Source: Burkholderiaceae bacterium (GTDB taxonomy: Bacteria; Pseudomonadota; Gammaproteobacteria; Burkholderiales; Burkholderiaceae_E). Taken from it: a DNA stretch of 13,050 nt. Shown one piece after another: positions 1 through 7,506 of this stretch. Under the pieces are notes generated by a model. That model was not told where the DNA came from and ran no database searches. It was given only the letters and a program-made list of their open reading frames with translations. Positions within the stretch are counted from its first letter, which is position 1; each line of letters begins with the position of its first letter. The stretch is taken from positions 1 to 13,050 of the forward strand of contig JALQWJ010000020.1 in the NCBI GenBank assembly GCA_023258775.1. Reading direction: 5' to 3'. The position numbers and the translations under genes were made by a program.

Positions 1-69
1 CTATTTGACATTGCCACATCGATCAAAGGCTCCGAACCGATTGGCGAAGCACCCTGTCCCACAGCATGT

Positions 70-94
70 AAAAACCCTTAAGCTTGCAAAAGGG
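70..94 (-). terminator. Probable intrinsic terminator of the tRNA-Gly/tRNA-Cys transcript
   Basis: Read on the minus strand, CCCTT (94 to 90) can pair with AAGGG (79 to 75) across a 10-nt loop, followed directly by five T residues (74 to 70). It lies about 55 nt past the 3' end of tRNA-Cys, where the tRNA transcript should end. The 5-bp stem is short, so this is plausible rather than certain. Nothing recognisable lies in 1-69. Confidence 0.45.
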
Positions 95-148
95 GCTTTG
101 GCGTCTCGTCAGAGCATTTGACGAACACATTAAACGGTTTATTTTGGT

Positions 149-222
149 TGGAGGCGGGGGTCGGAATCGAACCGGCGTCCACGGCTTTGCAGGCCGCTGC
201 ATAACCACTCTGCCACCCCGCC
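149..222 (-). tRNA. tRNA-Cys (anticodon GCA)
   Basis: The minus strand folds into a full 74-nt cloverleaf. GGCGGGG pairs with CCCCGCC in the acceptor stem. The anticodon stem GCGGC/GCCGT holds the loop CTGCAAA with anticodon GCA. The T arm is GCCGG-TTCGATT-CCGAC. The discriminator base is T and the 3' CCA is encoded (149-151). It reads cysteine codons UGC and UGU. It lies 33 nt downstream of tRNA-Gly, in the same orientation and with no promoter of its own that I can see, so the two are probably cut from one precursor. Confidence 0.96.
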
Positions 223-255
223 AGGAGTGCCAACATTCGTGCGTGTAAGAAGCGA

Positions 256-331
256 TGGAGCGGGAAACGAGTCTCGAACTCGCGACCTCAACCTTGGCAA
301 GGTTGCGCTCTACCAACTGAGCTATTCCCGC
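256..331 (-). tRNA. tRNA-Gly (anticodon GCC)
   Basis: This is a 76-nt cloverleaf on the minus strand, very close to the E. coli glycine tRNA. The acceptor is GCGGGAA/TTCCCGC and the D stem is GCTC/GAGC. The anticodon stem CAACC/GGTTG holds loop TTGCCAA with anticodon GCC. The T arm is GCGAG-TTCGAGA-CTCGT, and TCCA is encoded at the 3' end. It decodes GGC and GGU. It is the first gene after the promoter at 350-378, and pgsA ends 107 nt upstream of it. Confidence 0.97.
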
Positions 332-349
332 GTTATGACTAGACTGTGA

Positions 350-378
350 AGTATGGCTCGAAGCGCGGCTTTTGTCAA
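350..378 (-). promoter_or_regulatory. Sigma70-type promoter for the tRNA-Gly/tRNA-Cys unit
   Basis: On the minus strand a perfect -35 box TTGACA (378 to 373) is followed by a 17-nt spacer and the -10 box CATACT (355 to 350, 4 of 6 consensus bases). There are 18 nt between the -10 box and the first base of tRNA-Gly at 331, which predicts a 5' leader of about 10 nt, normal for tRNA genes. The promoter lies in the pgsA-tRNA gap, so the tRNAs can be made independently of the upstream gene string. Confidence 0.7.
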
Positions 379-438
379 AGCGACAGTGCTTTTAAGCGCT
401 AACCTTGGTCGTTGACGACACATTTTGCGTGCTTAGTG

Positions 439-1017
439 TTAGTCACCTTTACCCGGGTCCATTGCTCCTCGCAAATATGGCCAAGCTTGATTCAAGTAAT
501 AGAACATGGACCAAATTGTAAGAAGTGCCGCAACCAAGACTAACCACTGCCCCAATTGCAGCACATCGACACCGAGCCAAGGCCTTCCCCAAAGCAGCAT
601 CGGTATCGATATAAGTTGTGAGGCGGTCTTCAACTTACCAACCCAATGCACAGCAACACTTTTTCGCTGGCCCAACTCGGCCATCCATTCCCGGAGTGCA
701 GAAATCGTAATCTCGCGGCCGATAATCACAAAGGCTACCCAGGCTTCGACTCTGCCAAGTGTGAGCAGCATCACTAGAGCGGCCGCTACGATCAGCTTAT
801 CGGCTACTGGATCCAAGAATGCACCGAAAGCGGTTGTCACTGCAAGTTTTCGAGCAAGCCAGCCGTCAAGCCAGTCAGTAGCGGCAGCAAGCATGAAAAG
901 CGCTGTTGCCATTCCATCGCGCAGTTCAGAACGAATTGGAAGAACATAAAGGACAACCAACAAAGGGATTGCAACGACCCTCGCCCAGGTTAACCAATTA
1001 GGCAGCTTTGCAATCAT
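439..1017 (-). CDS. pgsA: CDP-diacylglycerol--glycerol-3-phosphate 3-phosphatidyltransferase
   Basis: The 192-aa inner-membrane enzyme joins CDP-diacylglycerol and sn-glycerol 3-phosphate to give phosphatidylglycerophosphate and CMP, the committed step to phosphatidylglycerol and cardiolipin. The CDP-alcohol phosphotransferase signature D-x2-D-G-x2-A-R-x8-G-x3-D-x3-D is complete: D48, D51, G52, A55, R56, G65, D69 and D73. The four Asp residues bind the metal ions and act in catalysis. Several hydrophobic membrane segments are visible (about 10-27, 35-47, 74-88, 92-101, 135-143 and 152-173). Length is normal for bacterial PgsA. The ATG start overlaps the uvrC stop in an ATGA tetranucleotide (1014-1017), which implies translational coupling. 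uvrC-pgsA followed by tRNA genes is a recurring order in proteobacteria. Confidence 0.95.
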   Translation of the reverse strand: MIAKLPNWLTWARVVAIPLLVVLYVLPIRSELRDGMATALFMLAAATDWLDGWLARKLAVTTAFGAFLDPVADKLIVAAALVMLLTLGRVEAWVAFVIIGREITISALREWMAELGQRKSVAVHWVGKLKTASQLISIPMLLWGRPWLGVDVLQLGQWLVLVAALLTIWSMFYYLNQAWPYLRGAMDPGKGD

Positions 1018-2876
1018 GTGCGTAATTGTTGGTAAAGGGATTCAGCGAGCCGCTTTGAGACGCCTTCGACTTGTGCAAGTTCGTCAATGCTTGCTGCCAT
1101 AACGCCTCGCAAGCCCCCAAATCTGGTGAGCAAGCGTTGTTTTCGTCTTGGCCCAATACCTTCAATCTCGTCAAGCCGGGATTGTTGTCTTGCCTTGTCG
1201 CGCTTGGCCCGCATGCCTGAGACAGCTACCCGATGCGCTTCATCGCGGATTTGCGCAACGAGCATCAGCACAGCTGAATCTGGGGCTAATTCAAGCGCTT
1301 GCCTGCCATCTGCAAAAAGAAGGGTTTCTAGCCCGACCTTGCGTCCATCGCCTTTGGCAACGCCAACAATACGATTAAGTGGAAAACCCTGCGATGCAAA
1401 AAGCTTTGCGGCAACCGAAACCTGCCCCTTACCGCCGTCGACAAGCACCAGGTCTGGCAAGGATTGTGGGTTGCTCGCGTAGCGGCGTTCAAGCACCTGA
1501 GCCATAGCCGCATAGTCATCACCTGCCGTGATGTTTTCAATATTATATCGACGAAAAAGTTTTGGCTGCATGGCGTGCTGCTTGTAAACGACACAGCTTG
1601 CCTGAGTCGCCTCACCCGCGCTATGGCTGATATCGAAGCACTCGATCCGGAAATCTTCAGAACTGCTTGTACTCTGGGTTGCGAGCATCGCAATTAGGGC
1701 TTCAGTTCGTTCTTGTGCACTAGAACGTTGTAATAAATGCTGTTTGAGATTAATGTCAGCGTTGGTTTGCGCTTGCTGCAACCATTGTCTGCGAATCCCT
1801 TGAGGACTTCTGAGCCATTGCACACTTAATCCGGCCTGCAAGTCGCACCAGACCTTCAGACTATCGCTTGGTGAGAAACTTGCAAGAATTACAGCTGGAA
1901 GCGGCGCAGACTCGTAATAGCCCAGGACAAAGCGCTCAAGGAGTTCTGCCTGAGCCTCTTCACCCCAAGGATCGGTCTCACTTTGTCCCGGCAAGGTTAA
2001 TTGAAAACTGCGATCTCCAAGATGTCTGCCGCCACGTACACTCGCGAGCACTAGGCAGGCACGGCCCCCCTGGTAAGCAAAGGCAATAACGTCGACATCA
2101 TGATCACCCTCGGATTCCATTGACTGCTGCTGCAAGACTTTGGCAAGTGCAGCCATCCGGTTACGGTAGACAGCCGCCTTTTCAAAGGCCATCCTGGCGC
2201 TGTGTTCCAACATAAGCACTTCAAGTTCTTCGAGCACTTGTTTGCTGTCTCCACGCAAAAATCGCAAGGCGCGCTGAACATCAGCCCGGTACTCAAGCTC
2301 GTCGATCAGGCCAACACATGGCGCGCTGCATCGACCGATTTGATGCTCAAGACAGGGGCGGGTTCTGTTAGCAAAAACTGAGTCATCACAGGTTCTCAGA
2401 TGAAACACTTTTTGGAGTATTTGCAAACTCTCTTTCACGGCCCACGCGCTTGGGAATGGCCCAAAAAAGTGTCCCTTGGCCTGTGTTGAACCTCGGTAAT
2501 AAGCGATGCGTGCAAAGCGATCGTCTGTAACACGTAAATAGGGATAGGTTTTGTCGTCGCGAAACAAAATGTTGTAGCGCGGCTTGAGTTGCTTGATGAG
2601 ATTGTTTTCAAGTAGTAGTGCTTCAGTCTCCGAGGCGGTGATGCTGAATTCGACCGCGTGAACCTTACTCATCATGTGGGCAATTCGCGGACTGAGCTGT
2701 CGCTGCTGAAAATACGACGACACCCTGCGTTTGAGGTTGCCCGCCTTCCCAACGTAGAGTAGCGCAGCCTCCCGATCAAACATCCGGTACACGCCCGGAC
2801 GCTGCGGTAGGCTGGCAATTAGTGCCGCGGCATCAAAGCTTGCAGGCGGCGCTGATAGGTCTTGCTGCTTTTCCAT
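1014..2876 (-). CDS. uvrC: UvrABC excinuclease subunit C
   Basis: The 620-aa nuclease of nucleotide excision repair is recruited by UvrB and cuts the damaged strand on both sides of a lesion. Domains in order: GIY-YIG nuclease for the 3' cut (G28-V29-Y30, Y41-V42-G43, and E90 in LLLENNLIK); a four-Cys segment (C163, C175, C183, C187) matching the iron-sulfur ligands described for E. coli UvrC; a UVR helix pair that meets UvrB (about 205-248); an RNase H-like nuclease for the 5' cut with likely catalytic D415, D454, D480 (in VDGGKGQ) and H548; and a C-terminal double helix-hairpin-helix (about 568-618). All key residues are present. The ATG start gives a normal N-terminus but overlaps the end of nagZ by 58 nt. 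No good ribosome-binding site or later ATG was seen, so the start is probable. Confidence 0.96.
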   Translation of the reverse strand: MEKQQDLSAPPASFDAAALIASLPQRPGVYRMFDREAALLYVGKAGNLKRRVSSYFQQRQLSPRIAHMMSKVHAVEFSITASETEALLLENNLIKQLKPRYNILFRDDKTYPYLRVTDDRFARIAYYRGSTQAKGHFFGPFPSAWAVKESLQILQKVFHLRTCDDSVFANRTRPCLEHQIGRCSAPCVGLIDELEYRADVQRALRFLRGDSKQVLEELEVLMLEHSARMAFEKAAVYRNRMAALAKVLQQQSMESEGDHDVDVIAFAYQGGRACLVLASVRGGRHLGDRSFQLTLPGQSETDPWGEEAQAELLERFVLGYYESAPLPAVILASFSPSDSLKVWCDLQAGLSVQWLRSPQGIRRQWLQQAQTNADINLKQHLLQRSSAQERTEALIAMLATQSTSSSEDFRIECFDISHSAGEATQASCVVYKQHAMQPKLFRRYNIENITAGDDYAAMAQVLERRYASNPQSLPDLVLVDGGKGQVSVAAKLFASQGFPLNRIVGVAKGDGRKVGLETLLFADGRQALELAPDSAVLMLVAQIRDEAHRVAVSGMRAKRDKARQQSRLDEIEGIGPRRKQRLLTRFGGLRGVMAASIDELAQVEGVSKRLAESLYQQLRT

Positions 2877-3826
2877 GTTAAGTGACTTAGAAGTTCGTCG
2901 GCTAGATCGGGACGGTTACAGACCAAGACCATATCGCAACCTGCACCAAGTGCTGCCCTCGCACGATCCGTGATTGAACCCGCAACATGAGCCGCTTCCA
3001 TGGTTAGATCATCGCTGAAAACAAAACCTTCAAAGCCCAATTTCTTACGCAAAATTTCGTTAATCCAGCGTTTTGAGAAACCTGCCGGCTTGTCGTCGAC
3101 CGATGGATAAACAATATGGGCGGGCATCACTGAACGCAATAACGATCCAAGGCTTTGATATGGAAAAACATCGATTGCGAGGATTTGATCGAGCGATCGC
3201 TCGTCAATCGGTAGTGCAAGATGAGAGTCAGCACTTGCCCAACCATGTCCTGGAAAGTGTTTGGCGCAGTGGGACATGCCTTGGGCATGAAGCCCGCCTA
3301 TCAACGCCCGGGATAGCATGCAAACCACCCTGGGGTCATGATGAAATGCTCTGTTACCGATCACTTCCGAGTGTCCGTGATCTACATCGAGGACTGGTGT
3401 AAAACTTAAATCTACCCCGCAAGCGATTAACTCACTAGCCATTTGCTCGCCGATAGCTGCGGCGTCTTGACAGGCTTGCAGCGGATCTTTATCCCAAGTT
3501 TCTCCGAGCGATCTCATCGGTGGAATCGCTGTAAAGCCCTCACGAAAGCGCTGTACTCGACCCCCTTCATGATCCACTGCAATAAGAAGGGGTGGATCAC
3601 GAAGCTCGTGAATCTCAGCACACAGTCGCTTGAGTTGGTTTCGGTTCTTGAAATTTCTTGAAAATAGAATCACGGCGCCGACCAGCGGATGTGAGAGTCT
3701 AAGACGCTCATGGGTTGTGAGCTTTGTTGATTGCACATCGACCATGACACAACCGCGAGGTATTGCTATGGCTTTAGCGCTTGTCGAGACAGATTTCGCC
3801 GGCATCGGTAAAGCGTCAGACGTCAT
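2819..3826 (-). CDS. nagZ: Beta-N-acetylhexosaminidase (glycoside hydrolase family 3)
   Basis: The 335-aa cytoplasmic enzyme removes N-acetylglucosamine from GlcNAc-anhydro-muropeptides during peptidoglycan recycling. In many Gram-negatives this feeds the AmpR signal for beta-lactamase induction. Visible family features are the substrate-binding VDHEGGRVQR (D85 to R94), KHFPGHG (189-195) followed by the catalytic Asp-Ser-His (200-202), and the nucleophile region FSDDLTM (nucleophile probably D272). No signal peptide is seen, as expected. The start overlaps the acpS stop in an ATGA tetranucleotide (3823-3826). This start gives about 20 residues before the usual beginning of the fold near GCVMVDV. 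A later start is possible, but the coupling overlap favours this one. The 3' end runs 58 nt into uvrC. Confidence 0.95.
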   Translation of the reverse strand: MTSDALPMPAKSVSTSAKAIAIPRGCVMVDVQSTKLTTHERLRLSHPLVGAVILFSRNFKNRNQLKRLCAEIHELRDPPLLIAVDHEGGRVQRFREGFTAIPPMRSLGETWDKDPLQACQDAAAIGEQMASELIACGVDLSFTPVLDVDHGHSEVIGNRAFHHDPRVVCMLSRALIGGLHAQGMSHCAKHFPGHGWASADSHLALPIDERSLDQILAIDVFPYQSLGSLLRSVMPAHIVYPSVDDKPAGFSKRWINEILRKKLGFEGFVFSDDLTMEAAHVAGSITDRARAALGAGCDMVLVCNRPDLADELLSHLTWKSSKTYQRRLQALMPRH

Positions 3827-4230
3827 GGCAATTTCTCTTCCGTTTCTAAGATCACAAAGGCGATTGCCGCATCTTGCTCATCGCTGATTGACACATGGGC
3901 TTTGAGGCGTCGGGCCTCAAGCCAACGGGCAAGTTCTCCATGCGGATAGGCGTTTGGTTTGCCACTGCTATCGTTTAGCACTTCAAGCCTGGGCATCAGC
4001 ATGGGAGCGCGTAAGCCCAATCCCATGGCTTTTGAAAACGCTTCTTTGGCGGCAAAACGTTTTGCAAGATAGTGAATGCCCTGCCGTTGGTTTCTTTGCA
4101 AGCGATTCGCAAACACAACAAGCTCTTGCGAACCAAGAATACGTCTGGCAAATCGATCTCCCCAACGCTGATACGCCGAATCAATACGATGGATCAAGAC
4201 GCGATCGATGCCTATGCCGAAGGTTGGCAT
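3823..4230 (-). CDS. acpS: Holo-[acyl-carrier-protein] synthase
   Basis: The 135-aa enzyme transfers 4'-phosphopantetheine from coenzyme A to a serine of apo-ACP, making the carrier active for fatty acid synthesis. The two family motifs are complete: GIGID near the N-terminus (D9 binds magnesium) and KRFAAKEAFSKAMG (E63 is the second magnesium ligand). The C-terminal strand VSISDEQDAAIAFVILE also fits. The ATG four residues before GIGID is the natural start and overlaps the end of pdxJ by 19 nt. The stop overlaps the nagZ start as ATGA. pdxJ-acpS adjacency is widespread in proteobacteria. Confidence 0.95.
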   Translation of the reverse strand: MPTFGIGIDRVLIHRIDSAYQRWGDRFARRILGSQELVVFANRLQRNQRQGIHYLAKRFAAKEAFSKAMGLGLRAPMLMPRLEVLNDSSGKPNAYPHGELARWLEARRLKAHVSISDEQDAAIAFVILETEEKLP

Positions 4231-4970
4231 GCGCGCTCACGGATTAAACGTTTCATCTCACGCACGGCATCCCGCATACCAACGAAAATTGCCCGCGAGA
4301 CAATTGCATGACCGATATGCAGCTCGCGAATCCCGGGCAGTGCTGCAATCGGCTGTACGTTGACATAATTGAGTGCATGCCCCGCGTTAAACCGCATGCC
4401 CAAACTTCGGATACGTTCCCCAGCCTTGGCAATGTTTTGCAAAGCTTCGAGCACCGCTGGACTTTGGGCATCGCGACCACCGTCAAAAAAGGCAGCAGCA
4501 TAGGGGCCGGTATGGATCTCGCAGACACTTGCGCCGATTCTTGCCGCCGCTTCGACTTGCGCTATTTCCGCGTCGATAAACACACTACACATAATCCCTG
4601 CCTCTCCGAGCCTCGTGATGACCTCGCGCAGGCGCGCTTCCTGCGCAAGCACATCAAGACCACCTTCTGTGGTGATTTCGTGACGGCCCTCGGGAACCAA
4701 CATGGCCATTTGCGGTTTGATCTTGCACGCAATGGCAACCATCTCATCTGTTGCAGCCATCTCAAGATTTAGCTTGATATGGGTGAGTTCAACTAACCTT
4801 CGAACATCCTGATCTTGGATGTGACGACGGTCTTCACGTAAATGAACCGTGATGCCATCAGCACCTCCTAAATGAGCTTCCACGGCAGCCCAGACAGGAT
4901 CTGGTTCGTAAGTACGCCTCGCCTGACGAACGGTTGCGACGTGATCTATGTTTACACCGAGTTCAACCAT
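4212..4970 (-). CDS. pdxJ: Pyridoxine 5'-phosphate synthase
   Basis: The 252-aa TIM-barrel enzyme condenses 1-deoxy-D-xylulose 5-phosphate with 3-amino-2-oxopropyl phosphate to form pyridoxine 5'-phosphate, the last ring-forming step of DXP-dependent vitamin B6 synthesis. The N-terminus ELGVNIDHVATVRQARRT is typical. Expected active-site residues are H43 (in TVHLREDRRHI), E70 (in LNLEMA) and H198 (in NAGHAL). Length is close to the 243 aa of E. coli. The start is 40 nt after the recO stop, the widest gap in the lepA-pgsA run. AAGG lies somewhat far upstream of the ATG as a weak ribosome-binding site. I see no promoter or terminator in that gap. Confidence 0.96.
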   Translation of the reverse strand: MVELGVNIDHVATVRQARRTYEPDPVWAAVEAHLGGADGITVHLREDRRHIQDQDVRRLVELTHIKLNLEMAATDEMVAIACKIKPQMAMLVPEGRHEITTEGGLDVLAQEARLREVITRLGEAGIMCSVFIDAEIAQVEAAARIGASVCEIHTGPYAAAFFDGGRDAQSPAVLEALQNIAKAGERIRSLGMRFNAGHALNYVNVQPIAALPGIRELHIGHAIVSRAIFVGMRDAVREMKRLIRERACQPSA

Positions 4971-5010
4971 GATTTTGCTTTTGCCTTTTTGCTCGCCGAT
5001 TGCATGGGCA

Positions 5011-5871
5011 CTAAAGGTCGCGCCTCACTGGGGACCTTGTCATTGACTGCAATTCAAACAGCATTTTACGTGTGTATAGCGCTCGTCCTTCCAGGTAATG
5101 ACCAAGAATACGTCTGGTCAGGCGCTTAGCCTGCTGGCGATGAATGCCGTGTTCAAGTACGCCTTGAGCCAGCGACCTCAAGGTATCGCCCTCAATGAAG
5201 TCACTACGTTCCTGTGTTGTATAGCGCTCATCAAAATCGTCCGTCGCTGCTGCCGCTTGCAAAGGCTTGCTGTCATCAATCCATGCCATGCTCTCGCTAG
5301 CGAACCTTGCCTCGACCCGCTTAAAGCCTACCTCAGGCAGCCAGCGATATTGAGCCTGCGCTTCAATGGCGAAACCCTCGCAATCAACCTGCAAATCTGG
5401 TGCGTAGCCAGACTCGCGCAATAAGGTCCATTCAAAGCGGCGAAGGCAGTCTTCATGTTCGCTTGCTTCTAGCTCTGTTAGCTCGATAAGTGCCTGCGTA
5501 TAAGCGTCATAAAGTTGAGGATGAGCATCGTCTCGAGGCAGGAGTCGGATAAGAAGTTCGTTCAAATAAAAAGCACACATTAAGGCTTGCGCTTGTGGTG
5601 CTTCGATCCCACCGACCCATTCGGCCGAGGTGAGGGTTTGCAATTCGCCCCTTCCGATCCAAGCCAATCGTAGGGGCTGAAAAGCGAGCAGCACAGGCCT
5701 TAATTCGGAACGAGGTCGTCTCGCACCCTTTGCAATAAGTGCGATTCGCCCGTGGTGCCTCGTAAAAACATCAAGAACAAGTGAGGTTTCTCGCCATGCA
5801 ACCCGGTGTAATAAAAATCCCGGCTCGTCGTTGATGCGTTGGCGGCGTTGCTGTTGGACCGCAGCGACCAT
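5011..5871 (-). CDS. recO: DNA repair protein RecO
   Basis: This 286-aa protein is a recombination mediator. With RecR (and RecF) it helps RecA load onto SSB-coated single-stranded DNA in gap repair. The N-terminal OB fold spans about 17-90, with GFLLHRVAWRETSLVLDVFTR and the basic AKGARRPRS loop. The helical domain carries the typical YLNELLIRLLPRDDAHPQLY (102-121) and YDAYTQAL (121-128). A Cys4 zinc site, present in some RecO proteins, is absent: the region after GYAPDL (156-161) has a single Cys. The ATG at 5871 lies 2 nt after the era stop, so translation is probably coupled. The era-recO-pdxJ order is common in proteobacteria. Confidence 0.93.
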   Translation of the reverse strand: MVAAVQQQRRQRINDEPGFLLHRVAWRETSLVLDVFTRHHGRIALIAKGARRPRSELRPVLLAFQPLRLAWIGRGELQTLTSAEWVGGIEAPQAQALMCAFYLNELLIRLLPRDDAHPQLYDAYTQALIELTELEASEHEDCLRRFEWTLLRESGYAPDLQVDCEGFAIEAQAQYRWLPEVGFKRVEARFASESMAWIDDSKPLQAAAATDDFDERYTTQERSDFIEGDTLRSLAQGVLEHGIHRQQAKRLTRRILGHYLEGRALYTRKMLFELQSMTRSPVRRDL

Positions 5872-5873
5872 CG

Positions 5874-6776
5874 CTACTGTCCGTACCCATAGGCAGCGAG
5901 ACCTTGCTCGTTAGAGGCCCAATCGTCACGTACTTTCACATGCAGTCCCAAAAACACCTTGCTACCGAAGAGTCGCTCCATATCGCGTCTTGCATCAGTG
6001 CCAATCCTTTTTATGCCCTGGCCGGCATGACCTAGCACGATCGCGCGCTGAGCCTCTCTTTGCACAACAATCGATGCCTCGATGCGTCGAAGTGATGCTT
6101 CATCGCTGAACTGCTCGATCAGCACAGTACTCTGGTAGGGAAGCTCATCACCGAGCAATCGAAAAAGTTTCTCGCGAATAATTTCTGCTGCTAAAAATCT
6201 TTCTGATCGGTCGGTAAATTCATCCGAAGCAAAGCGCGCTGAGTCCACAGGCAGATGCTTCTTACAGGCCTCGATCAAGACCTCGATTTGCGTGGCGCGC
6301 TCGGCCGATACCGGAACGATTGCGCTGAACTCGGCACGTTGTACCAAGTCTTGCGCAAGTGCGTAAAGTCTTGTTTGAACCTTGATACGATCTATTTTGT
6401 TGAGTACTGCAATTTTATTGGATTGTCGTTCTAAACGCGATAACACTTGCAAATCTTCATCGACCAAACCCTGTGCAGCGTCAATCACCCAAAGCACTAT
6501 GTCGGCTTCCTCGATGACTTGTTCGGCTGTGCGATTGAGCATGCGGTTCATGGCCGAGCGCTGTTTGCGCTGCCAGCCAGGCGCGTCAAGAAAGATGAGT
6601 TGTGCATCTTGGTCGGTACGCAAGCCCAAAATCCGATGCCTTGTCGTTTGAGGACGATGCGAGGTAATAGCAAGCTTTTGACCGATCAGGCGGTTAAGAA
6701 GACTTGATTTACCGACATTGGGTCGACCGACGATGGCAATCGTGCCGCAGCGAAACTCGCCTTGTTTATCTTCCAT
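5874..6776 (-). CDS. era: GTPase Era (16S rRNA maturation and 30S assembly)
   Basis: This 300-aa GTPase binds near the 3' end of 16S rRNA and acts in 30S subunit maturation. G1 is GRPNVGKS (17-24), G2 lies in RPQTTRH (41-47), G3 is DAPG (64-67), G4 is NKID (126-129) and G5 is SAE (157-159). The C-terminal KH domain carries GHAGQGIKRIG (249-259), close to the usual GKGG form, and ends in the family-like AYGYG. The frame is open up to 6953, but the extra residues are basic, unlike Era, and lie inside rnc in another frame. The ATG at 6776, 4 nt after the rnc stop, gives the normal N-terminus and is chosen. rnc-era adjacency is highly conserved. Confidence 0.96.
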   Translation of the reverse strand: MEDKQGEFRCGTIAIVGRPNVGKSSLLNRLIGQKLAITSHRPQTTRHRILGLRTDQDAQLIFLDAPGWQRKQRSAMNRMLNRTAEQVIEEADIVLWVIDAAQGLVDEDLQVLSRLERQSNKIAVLNKIDRIKVQTRLYALAQDLVQRAEFSAIVPVSAERATQIEVLIEACKKHLPVDSARFASDEFTDRSERFLAAEIIREKLFRLLGDELPYQSTVLIEQFSDEASLRRIEASIVVQREAQRAIVLGHAGQGIKRIGTDARRDMERLFGSKVFLGLHVKVRDDWASNEQGLAAYGYGQ

Positions 6777-6780
6777 CGGC

Positions 6781-7506
6781 TTACTGTGAAGCCCGTTGGT
6801 GCCGTGCTTGCCATCTCTCCAAGACGATCGCTGCAGCAGCTTGCTCTGCCTGGCGCTTACTCGCGCCACGGGCAACTGCCTGCAAGTCCAGCGCCTCGAC
6901 CTCGCAACGCACCTCAAACTCTTGCGCATGAGCCTGACCGTGTTGAGCAACAATGCTGTAGCGTGGGATCGCGAGCCTTTGCCGTTGCAATTGCTCTTGT
7001 AATTGTGTTTTGTGGTCTTTGGCTAATATCAGCGGATCGATTTGATCGATGAGATTTTTAAAGACCGAATCAACAAAGACTTTCGCTGAGGCAATGCCAC
7101 CGTCGTGGAAGATTGCACCAAGGCAGGCCTCGAAGGTATCCGCAAGCATTGATGCGCGAGCCCATGCTTGGTTTTTGCGCTCACCCTCACCAAGCCGAAC
7201 GTAATTACCGAGATCTAATGACTTCGCAAGTTCGGCCAGCGTCGATTCCCGGACAAGGCTTGCGCGAGTACGAGATAAGCTACCCTCGTCAAGCTTTGGG
7301 AACCGCTCGAATAATTGTTGGGCAATCAGCAGATTCAAAACCGCGTCGCCTAAGAACTCAAATCGTTCATTGTGGGGCTGACCATAGCTGCGATGGGTAA
7401 GCGCTTCTTCAAGCCACTGAATGTGTGTGAATCGATACGACAAGCGCTCCTGAAGCCGCGTTAGTAAAACCGGCCAATGCGCTTGAGATCGCTGAAATTC
7501 ATCCAT
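6781..7506 (-). CDS. rnc: Ribonuclease III
   Basis: This 241-aa endonuclease cuts double-stranded RNA, including the 30S rRNA precursor and structured mRNAs. The catalytic domain has the signature NERFEFLGD (46-54), with acidic residues E50, D54, D123 and E126 at the metal site (the last two in LADTFEACLGAIF). The C-terminal double-stranded RNA-binding domain spans about 165-233, with DHKTQLQEQLQ at its start and GASKRQAEQAAAAIVLE at its end. The ATG at 7506 overlaps the end of lepB by 46 nt and adds about 14 residues before the usual start of the fold. No ATG or GTG lies between it and the fold, and the ribosome-binding site is weak, so the start is probable rather than certain. Confidence 0.95.
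   Translation of the reverse strand: MDEFQRSQAHWPVLLTRLQERLSYRFTHIQWLEEALTHRSYGQPHNERFEFLGDAVLNLLIAQQLFERFPKLDEGSLSRTRASLVRESTLAELAKSLDLGNYVRLGEGERKNQAWARASMLADTFEACLGAIFHDGGIASAKVFVDSVFKNLIDQIDPLILAKDHKTQLQEQLQRQRLAIPRYSIVAQHGQAHAQEFEVRCEVEALDLQAVARGASKRQAEQAAAAIVLERWQARHQRASQ

Noticed and set aside
32..62. Possible third tRNA after tRNA-Cys (a GGTTCGGAGCC-like T-arm on the minus strand)
   Set aside because: No matching acceptor, D or anticodon stems could be found around it, and it lies beyond the terminator.
23..316. Minus-strand open frame of 97 residues across the tRNA region
   Set aside because: It reads through both tRNA genes and the terminator and has no protein-like features.
506..949. 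Plus-strand open frame of 147 residues antisense to pgsA
   Set aside because: It is Ser/Thr/Ala-rich, is fully contained in pgsA, and has no domain or ribosome-binding site. It is a shadow of the real gene.
3190..3203. Perfect 14-bp palindrome CGAGCGATCGCTCG as an operator
   Set aside because: It lies in the middle of nagZ coding sequence, far from any start, and is better explained by the general excess of CGATCG.
6777..6953. Longer era with 59 extra N-terminal residues
   Set aside because: The extra residues are a basic, low-complexity reading of the rnc 3' end in another frame. Era proteins start just before the G1 motif, which the ATG at 6776 gives.
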